From NCBI GenBank assembly GCA_963811825.1, contig CAWESS010000022.1, positions 124,001 to 188,000 of the forward strand: DNA of 64,000 nt, in the 5' to 3' direction. The position numbers were made by a program, and so were the translations under genes. The notes under the pieces are model-generated. The model made no database searches, was not told the origin of the DNA, and was given only the letters and a program-made list of their open reading frames with translations. Positions 58,412-64,000 of this stretch are shown here, one piece after another. This stretch comes from Fodinibacter sp963811825. Its GTDB lineage: Bacteria; Actinomycetota; Actinomycetes; Actinomycetales; Dermatophilaceae. How positions within the stretch are numbered: position 1 is the stretch's first letter; every line of letters starts with the position of its first letter.

Positions 58412-59428
58412 GTGAGCCTGCTGCGCACCGACCGGTCCTTCCGTGAGGAGGTGCGCCACCGCGTCCCGGTGCGCTACCTCCCGCAGACCACGCCCGACCA
58501 CCTGCGCGGCACCTGGCGCGATGCCAAGCCCGCCAAGATCGAGGCCTCGCTCGCTGCCGCCCTGCGCCGCCCGACCCACGGGTGGCTCGTCGCCGCGGCG
58601 TCCGCCGACGTCCCGGCCGATCGCACCCTGATGCGCACGATCGCCGGCCGGGAGGTCGTGCTGTGGCGCGACACCGACGGCTCGGTGCTCGCCGGCCCCG
58701 GTGCCTGCCCCCACCTCGGCGCGCGCCTCGAGGACTGCGACGTCGTCGACGGCACGGTCCTGTGCCGCTGGCACGGGATGCCGCTCGGGCGCGACACCCG
58801 CCCGCGCTGGGCGACCTACGCCTCGTACGACGACGGGGTGCTCGTGTGGGTGCGGCTCGGCCAGGTCGAAGCGGGTGAGCAGCCCACCGACACACCGGTG
58901 CTCGGCGCTCGTCCGCCGCTGGCGGACTCGATCGCCTCGGTCATCTCGCTGCCCGTGACCTGCGAGCCGCGCGACATCATCGCCAACCGGCTCGACCCGT
59001 GGCACGGGGCCTGGCTGCACCCCTACGCCTTCAGCGACCTCGCCGTCGACGAGGGCGAGTCGACGCCCGACAAGCTCGTCCTCGACGTCGCCTACCGACT
59101 CGGCCGCACCTTCGCCGTGCCGGTGCGGGCCGAGTTCACCTGCCCCGACTCACACACGATCATCATGACGATCACCGACGGCGAGGGCATCGGCAGCGTC
59201 GTCGAGACCCACGCCACGCCGCTGCACGGCCCCGGGGCCCACCCGGCGCGCACCGTCATGACCGAGGCCGTCATCGCCACGTCCGAGCGCTTCGGCTTCC
59301 GGATCGCTCGTGGGTTGGCGCCCCTGGTCAAGGTGGGCATGCGTGCGTCGGCGACGCAGCTGTGGGCCGACGACCTCGTCTACGCGGCTCGCCTCTACGA
59401 GCTGCGCCGCGCCGCCGCCGAGCGATAG
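58412..59428 (+). CDS. Rieske [2Fe-2S] protein, DUF5914 type, next to carotenoid genes
   Basis: 338 aa, GTG 58412. Rieske ligands CPH and CRWH in ACPHLGARLEDCDVVDG and TVLCRWHGMPLG (residues about 96-125). The rest (CEPRDIIANRLDPWHGAWLH, AFSDLAVDEGES) is the DUF5914 part, which is found next to crtU/crtT in Streptomyces and relatives; an oxygenase role on carotenoids is inferred from that context. Its last 34 bases overlap the convergent crtU gene. Confidence 0.87.
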   Translation: MSLLRTDRSFREEVRHRVPVRYLPQTTPDHLRGTWRDAKPAKIEASLAAALRRPTHGWLVAAASADVPADRTLMRTIAGREVVLWRDTDGSVLAGPGACPHLGARLEDCDVVDGTVLCRWHGMPLGRDTRPRWATYASYDDGVLVWVRLGQVEAGEQPTDTPVLGARPPLADSIASVISLPVTCEPRDIIANRLDPWHGAWLHPYAFSDLAVDEGESTPDKLVLDVAYRLGRTFAVPVRAEFTCPDSHTIIMTITDGEGIGSVVETHATPLHGPGAHPARTVMTEAVIATSERFGFRIARGLAPLVKVGMRASATQLWADDLVYAARLYELRRAAAER

Positions 59429-61023
59429 CGCCGGATGCCGCGGCGTGCGAGGCGCGGAACCGACCCCAGTCGCGAGCCCATCGGCACCGACCACACGCCG
59501 TGGCCGGGCAGGCCCCACCCCGTGAGCAGGTGGTCGGCCGCCATCCACCCGGTCGTCGCCGCCCGTTCCATGAGGGCCACGGGCAGGTCGCAGCGCACGG
59601 CGTCCCCTGCGAGCACCACCGAGGCGTCGGGTGTGCGCACCCCGGGTCGCGACCGCCACGGCTCCAGGCCGACGAGCACGCAGTCGCGCTCGACGACCCA
59701 CTCGTCGTGCACGACGTCCAGCGCCGCCGTCTCGGGGTAGACCCGGTGCAGCTCACCGAGCAGCTGGTCGCGCAGCTCGGCCTCGATGGTGTCGTCGGGC
59801 AGGGCGTACGCGTGCAGCTCGACGACCGACCCCCCGTGCTCGGCGGTCCACCGGGTGGCGTGCCCCTCGAAGCGCTCGAGGACCGAGATGTTGTCGAGCG
59901 GCCCGTAGCCGCTCGTGCCGAGGAACGGCGCCCGCTCCGGTGCCACGAGCCCGGAGAGCCACAGCCGCCACACGGCGAACGCTGGAGCAGACCGGATGCC
60001 GGCCACGGACTCGCGCCACGCCGCACCTCGGACGTCGTCCCCGCCGAGCCCGGGTGAGGAGTCGACGACCCTTCGCAGGCCGACGGGGTCGAGGGCGAGC
60101 ACGACGGCATCCGACTGCTCCCACTGGGCGTCGCCCCCACCGGCGTCCGTGTGCAGCACCCCGACGCCCTCGGCCGTCTCGGTGACCGAGCCGACCGATC
60201 GACCGGTGCGCACGGTGACACCGAGCCCGTGCAGGTGGGCGCCGAGCGGGCCCCACAGGGTCGAGTCGTAGTCGTCGGCGGGCACGTCGAAGAGCAGGCC
60301 CTCGGCCGACCCGACGAAGTACATGTGGAACATCGCGACGAGCTCGGCTCCGGAGAACTCGCGCGGGTCGGCGAAGAAGCTGCGCGCGAACACCTCCAGT
60401 GCCAGGTGGCGGGCGGCCTCGGGGAAGTGCAGCCGGTCGAGCACGTCGGCGGCGCTCACCCCGTCGAGCGCCGTGTAGGTGGCCGGGAAGTCGACGTCGA
60501 GCAACCCCAGCGCCGCCTCGATGTCGACCGCGGCCAGCCCGCGAAGGTCGAAGCTCGGGCTGCGGGCGACGAACGCCGCGAGGTTCCACGGCGGGGTGCG
60601 CGGGATCTTCGCGAACGAGTCGTGCCCGCCTCCGTCACGCACCAGGGGGTAGTCGTCCAGCGGGCGCAGCCGCGACAACGTCGGGTCGGTGCGCCGCAGC
60701 ACGGCGCGCAGGTTGTAGTACTGCCGGAAGAAGGCGTGGAAGCCCCGGCTCATCTGCGCCCCGTCACCACCGGGCACGTCGACCGGCCAGGCCCGCACCC
60801 GTCCGCCGAGCCGCTCCTCACGCTCGAGCACCGTCACCCGCACGCCACGCTCGGCCAGCGCCAGCGCAGCCGTGAGGCCGGCGATGCCTCCGCCCACGAC
60901 GACGACGTGGCGCTCGCCGGGCGGCACGGCATCCGCAGGGATGGCCGGAGCGGGTGGCGGGTGGAAGACCGCCCGCGAGTCCCGACCCGGCCGCCACCGA
61001 GGCGCACGGCGCCCGGGGATCAC
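59395..61023 (-). CDS. crtU: carotenoid desaturase/methylase CrtU-like (isorenieratene synthase)
   Basis: 542 aa from GTG 61023, overlapping the crtT stop. FAD motif VVVVGGGIAGLTAALALAER (40-59). SRGFHAFFRQYYNLRAVLRR, PLDDYPLVRDGG, KIPRTPPWNLAAFVARSPSF and VFARSFFADPREFSGAEL are the CrtU signature. In Streptomyces griseus CrtU converts beta-carotene to the aromatic isorenieratene. No frame breaks. Part of a minus-strand operon with crtT, idi, crtB and crtI. Confidence 0.9.
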   Translation of the reverse strand: MIPGRRAPRWRPGRDSRAVFHPPPAPAIPADAVPPGERHVVVVGGGIAGLTAALALAERGVRVTVLEREERLGGRVRAWPVDVPGGDGAQMSRGFHAFFRQYYNLRAVLRRTDPTLSRLRPLDDYPLVRDGGGHDSFAKIPRTPPWNLAAFVARSPSFDLRGLAAVDIEAALGLLDVDFPATYTALDGVSAADVLDRLHFPEAARHLALEVFARSFFADPREFSGAELVAMFHMYFVGSAEGLLFDVPADDYDSTLWGPLGAHLHGLGVTVRTGRSVGSVTETAEGVGVLHTDAGGGDAQWEQSDAVVLALDPVGLRRVVDSSPGLGGDDVRGAAWRESVAGIRSAPAFAVWRLWLSGLVAPERAPFLGTSGYGPLDNISVLERFEGHATRWTAEHGGSVVELHAYALPDDTIEAELRDQLLGELHRVYPETAALDVVHDEWVVERDCVLVGLEPWRSRPGVRTPDASVVLAGDAVRCDLPVALMERAATTGWMAADHLLTGWGLPGHGVWSVPMGSRLGSVPRLARRGIRRYRSAAARRSS

Positions 61024-61775
61024 GATGGTGACGACCCGCCCACGGTGTGCACGACGCCGCGCTGCCACCCGGCATACGTGCGGTGCCGCACGTCGACGAG
61101 ACCGGAGCCGATCAGTCGTTCGCAGATGCGGGCCACCGAGTCGAAGTCGCGCACGCTCGTGTAGAGGTAGCGGTGCAGCGGCAGGTCGGAGCCCTTGACG
61201 ACCGCGAGGGGGATGATGACGCCGTGGCAGATGCCGGCCCAGATCGCCCTCGCGCGGGTGCTGCCCTGGACCGAGTAGTCGTGGATCACGACCGCCCCTC
61301 CGGGTCGCAGCACCCGAGCCATCTCGCGCACGAGGCGCTCGCGGTCGGGCACGTTGCGCAGCAGGTAGCAGGCGAGGATGCCGTCCACGGAGTCGGCGGG
61401 CAGCGCCTCGAGGTGCGCCACGGCATCCGAGACGACGAGCTCGACGCCGGTCGGCCAGGACTTGGCCCGGGCCTGCGCGACCATGCCCTCGGACATGTCG
61501 ACGCCGGTCACGGTGAGCCGGTCGGGGGCCCCTCCGCGGGCCCGCCACTCCTCCAGCAGGGCCTGGGTCGAGGCGCCGGAGCCGCACCCGAGGTCGAGCA
61601 GCCTCAGGTGCGAGCCGTCCGGGGCGGGCAGGCGCTCCAGCAGCGAGCGGGCCGCCCCGAGCAGCTGCTCGTGGTAGCCGGGGGACAGGGCGACCATGGC
61701 GTCGTACGTGGGTGCGGCGCGGTCGAACGCGTCAGCGAGGGCCCACCCCCCCGTCGTCGGTGCAGTGGTGCTCAC
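61020..61775 (-). CDS. crtT: class I SAM methyltransferase (CrtT-like)
   Basis: 251 aa, GTG 61775. SAM motif LLDLGCGSG (59-67), VTGVDMSEGM, then YLLRNVPDRERLVREMARVL, VVIHDYSV, a UbiE/CrtT-type arrangement. In carotenoid clusters of streptomycetes CrtT sits beside crtU; its precise reaction is not established. Overlaps the 31-aa ORF upstream and crtU downstream, each by GTGA. Confidence 0.87.
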   Translation of the reverse strand: MSTTAPTTGGWALADAFDRAAPTYDAMVALSPGYHEQLLGAARSLLERLPAPDGSHLRLLDLGCGSGASTQALLEEWRARGGAPDRLTVTGVDMSEGMVAQARAKSWPTGVELVVSDAVAHLEALPADSVDGILACYLLRNVPDRERLVREMARVLRPGGAVVIHDYSVQGSTRARAIWAGICHGVIIPLAVVKGSDLPLHRYLYTSVRDFDSVARICERLIGSGLVDVRHRTYAGWQRGVVHTVGGSSPS

Positions 61776-61867
61776 ACTCTCTCCTTCGTGCTCGTGCGGT
61801 CGCCCAGGTGCAACCAGGCCAGCAGGGTCAGCGTGATCATGCTGAACCCGAACAGATCGTCGTCCAC
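61772..61867 (-). CDS. 31-aa membrane microprotein inside carotenoid operon
   Basis: GTG 61867, nine bases after the idi stop, with GAGG seven bases upstream. Sequence in order: an acidic start MDDDL, one membrane segment FGFSMITLTLLAWLHL (residues 6-21), and a charged tail GDRTSTKERV. Its stop overlaps the crtT GTG start (GTGA), the same coupling used throughout this operon, which argues that it is translated. Too short for a CrtYc/CrtYd cyclase half. Function unknown. Confidence 0.6.
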   Translation of the reverse strand: MDDDLFGFSMITLTLLAWLHLGDRTSTKERV

Positions 61868-61875
61868 GAGCTACC

Positions 61876-62491
61876 TCACGCCGCCTCGGCGTCGGGGCCG
61901 AGGGTGGCGGCCGGCGGCAGCGCCGAACGCGGCCCGGCCGGCCAGGCTCGGGGATCGGGCCCGAGGGCGTCGAGCAGCGGCACCTGCTCGGTGGCCCAGG
62001 GTGAGACGGTGCGGCGCCCGTCGAGCACCTCGTCGCGGAACTGCTCCCACGGCACCCACTGCGCGTCGTCGACCTCGGCCGGGTCGGGAGCGGTCGGCGT
62101 CGCTGGTGGCAAACCCCACGAACACCGGGCAGAGCTCGTTCTCGACGAGGCCGTTCATCTGCGCGCGGTACCGGAACCCGGGCAGCACGAGGCGCAGCTC
62201 ACCGACCTCGACCCCGAGCTCGCTGCGGGCGCGGCGCCGCACGGCCTGCGCGAGGTCCTCGCCGGGCGTGGGGTGTCCGCACACGGTGTTCGTCACGACG
62301 CCGGGGAAGCTCGGCTTGCTCGCGGCCCGCGTCGTGACGAGCAGCCGCCCCGCCGGGTCGAGGACGTAGCAGGAGAAGGCCAGGTGCAGCGGGGTGTCGT
62401 CGTGGTGGATCGCCGACTTGGGTGCCTGGCCCACCGGTGACCCGGCGGCGTCGAGGAGCACGACGGGGTCGTCGGAGACCCACGCCCCGCC
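61876..62491 (-). CDS. idi: isopentenyl-diphosphate delta-isomerase, type I, in frame with crtB (one frame break)
   Basis: Nudix-fold Idi: DPVVLLDAAGSPVGQAPK, HHDDTPLHLAFSCYVLD, active-site Cys in TNTVCGHPTPGED, catalytic Glu in GLVENELCPVFVGF. A one-base break near 62108 leads to APDPAEVDDAQWVPWEQFRD and a stop at 61876. No stop or clear start separates it from crtB: the frame runs through from 63406, so the two are either a fusion or were joined by an indel. Supplies DMAPP for carotenoid synthesis. Confidence 0.9.
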
Positions 62492-63406
62492 CAGGGGGTC
62501 GAGGGCCGCACGGTCCTTGCGCACGAGCCGCATCGGCTCGCGCGAGGTCACCATGCGGGCGGCCAGTGCGGCCTTGCGGGCCGTGGGAACCCGTGCGCGA
62601 GAGGCGAACACGTCGTAGTCCGCCGCCTCGATGCGCTCGAGGATGCGGGCGTAGAGCACCCGCGCCGTGGCCACGCAGCGTCGCGACGCCCCGGGAAGCA
62701 TGGGGATGCCGTCGTCGGCCTCCCGGTACAGCCGCCGGTTGCGCTCGATCTGGAACGCCATCAGCTCGCGCCACTGCGGGGTGACGACCCGGGCGTGGGG
62801 GTCGGCCCCGAACCGGCGCAGGTCCTCCTGCGGGATGTACACGCGCCCGCGCTCGAGGTCCTCGCCGACGTCGCGCAGGAAGTTGGTGAGCTGGAAGGCG
62901 AGGCCGAGCGCGCGGGCCGGTGCCACGGCATCCGTGGAGGGTTGCAGCACCGGCAACATCATCTCGCCGATGACGGCGGCGCTGCCGTCCATGTAGGCGA
63001 GCAGGTCGGCCCACGTCTCGTAGGTGCGCTGGGTGAGGTCGGAGCGCATGGCGCCGAAGAAGCGGGTGAAGCACTCGTGCTCGATGCCGCACTCGCGCAC
63101 GGTCGTCGCGACGGCCGCCATGACCGGGTCCGTCGAGGTGCCGGTGGCCAGGGCCTGCCAGAAGGACGCCTCGAAGGCGTCGAGCTCGGCGGCGGTCTCG
63201 GGGCCGGGCTCGGGCCCGGCGAGGTCGACGATGTCGTCGGCCAGGCGAGCCAGGGTGTAGACGGCGTGGACGTGGCGGCGTGAGGCGGCGGGCAGCAGGC
63301 GGGCGCCCCAGTAGTAGGTCGTCCCGTGCTCGCGGGTGACCTCCGCACACCGGGCATAGCCGGCTGCCAGCACCTCGGGGGAGGTGGCCGGGGTGGGTTC
63401 GCTCAC
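62492..63406 (-). CDS. crtB: phytoene synthase (N-terminal part of CrtB-Idi reading frame)
   Basis: GTG 63406 overlapping the crtI stop. Residues about 1-300: TYYWGARLLPAASRRHVHAV, first Asp-rich motif DDIVD (57-61), FGAMRSDL, AVIGEMMLPVL, FQLTNFLRDVGEDLERGRVY with the second Asp-rich motif, IPQEDLRRFG. Condenses two geranylgeranyl-PP to phytoene. The frame continues without stop into Idi after about residue 305. Confidence 0.93.
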
Positions 63407-64000
63407 CGGGCCACCGTACGGGGTGCGCGAGGAACGGGTCGGGCCGCGCCGGCGTACTCCTGCACCCGCTGGGCGGCGAGCTTGCCGCTCACGAGCACCA
63501 TGGGGATGCCGACGCCGGGCTGGGTGCCCGACCCGGCGAAGACGAGGCCCGGCACGCGGCGGTCGACGTTGGACGGCCGGAAGGGGCCGGACTGGCCGAA
63601 CGTGTGGGCGAGGGCGAAGGGGGTGCCGAGGTGCATGCCCTGGGCGCGCCAGTCGTCCGGCGTGATCAGGGCCTCCTCGCGGATGTCGGTGGGGTAGCCG
63701 CCGGCCTCGAGGAAGCGGAAGAGGCGCTCGCGCATCGGGCCGGACTCGCGCCGCCAGTCCAGGCCGGACCCGGTGTGCGGCACGGGCTCCAGGACGTACA
63801 TCGCCGTGGACCCGGGGGGTGCGGCGGTCGGGTCGGTGACCGAGGGCACCGTGACCAGTCGCGAGGGGTCGGGCATGAGCTCGCCGCGGTCGATGATCGC
63901 CTCGAAGGCGCCGTCCCAGTCGTCGCCGAAGTGGATGTTGTGGTGGCGCAGGTGCGCGCCCGGCGTGCCGGTGGCCCCGACGTGCCACACGACCGCGGAC
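63403..64000 (-). CDS. crtI: phytoene desaturase CrtI, C-terminal part (5' end outside window)
   Basis: The frame is open to the window edge. It holds the CrtI C-terminal text: HLRHHNIHFGDDWDGAFEAI, DPTAAPPGSTAMYVLEPVPH, REEALITPDDWRAQGMHLG, TPFALAHTFGQSGPFRPSNV and the dinucleotide-binding end GLVFAGSGTQPGVGIPMVLV. Desaturates phytoene to lycopene. The stop TGA overlaps the crtB GTG. Confidence 0.93.
   Translation of the reverse strand, partial: SAVVWHVGATGTPGAHLRHHNIHFGDDWDGAFEAIIDRGELMPDPSRLVTVPSVTDPTAAPPGSTAMYVLEPVPHTGSGLDWRRESGPMRERLFRFLEAGGYPTDIREEALITPDDWRAQGMHLGTPFALAHTFGQSGPFRPSNVDRRVPGLVFAGSGTQPGVGIPMVLVSGKLAAQRVQEYAGAARPVPRAPRTVAR

Noticed and set aside
1..64000. CRISPR arrays, tRNA or rRNA genes
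   Set aside because: No regularly spaced repeats, no T-loop/anticodon patterns and no rRNA-like segments were noticed on either strand.

Overview
The window is very GC-rich, densely coded DNA with GTG starts, four-base ATGA/GTGA start/stop overlaps, F420-type and isorenieratene-type carotenoid genes and Tat/lipoprotein exports. This points to an actinomycete, probably of the Intrasporangiaceae/Janibacter-Phycicoccus kind (family-level guess only). There is no rRNA, tRNA, CRISPR array or intact insertion sequence that I can see. A caution governs the whole annotation: more than 20 genes that look otherwise healthy are broken by one-base frame changes, often in G or C runs, with family motifs continuing in the next frame. 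I read most of these as sequence errors in the source assembly, so coordinates give the full gene span across the breaks.

Layout. 1-5.0 kb: end of a gamma-glutamyltransferase, a MATE exporter, an AlkD-like DNA alkylation repeat protein, an acetyl-CoA hydrolase/transferase, DUF2277. 5.0-8.4 kb: a secreted protein/DUF6318 lipoprotein pair, then a cluster of DnaA-box-like sites and dnaB. 8.6-12.2 kb: homocysteine S-methyltransferase, then a tightly coupled three-gene operon: a 122-aa protein, a HopA1-like protein, and a PqqD/RRE-like domain fused to a kinase fold. This resembles the split Ser/Thr dehydratases of thioamitide and class V lanthipeptide pathways and is the best candidate here for an undescribed system. 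12.2-13.4 kb has no clear gene. 13.4-15.8 kb: TetR plus MFS exporter with a palindromic operator. 16-26 kb: AlkC, a truncated DUF4143 ATPase, SDR/XRE divergent pair, DUF3291, a badly broken DUF2786 gene, a three-part HMA-DsbD-like-cupredoxin protein, and an ABC transporter.

25.7-33 kb: a RelA/SpoT-domain protein, arginase and diaminopimelate decarboxylase on the minus strand, then xylA divergent from a ROK repressor with a perfect palindrome between them, YdcF and SRPBCC genes. 34-37 kb: a 741-aa protein with an internal duplication, and PPK2. 37.4-41 kb: TetR with a 32-bp operator, a KstD-like flavoprotein, SDR and a Pr6Pr membrane protein. 41-49.9 kb: PhoD phosphatase, NAD(P)-binding protein, glpD, SDR, DUF2218, VOC, and a TetR-DUF429 fusion facing a quinone-oxidoreductase-like gene across two identical operators.

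50-52.6 kb: an exported M14 carboxypeptidase. 52.7-56.6 kb: nitronate monooxygenase and the 5-oxoprolinase genes pxpABC. 56.7-57 kb: a cold-shock gene with a structured leader. 57.4-64 kb: F420-type and SRPBCC genes, a Rieske/DUF5914 protein, and a minus-strand carotenoid operon running crtI-crtB-idi-(31-aa ORF)-crtT-crtU, consistent with an aromatic carotenoid such as isorenieratene. Long perfect hairpins without T-tracts sit between several transcription units.
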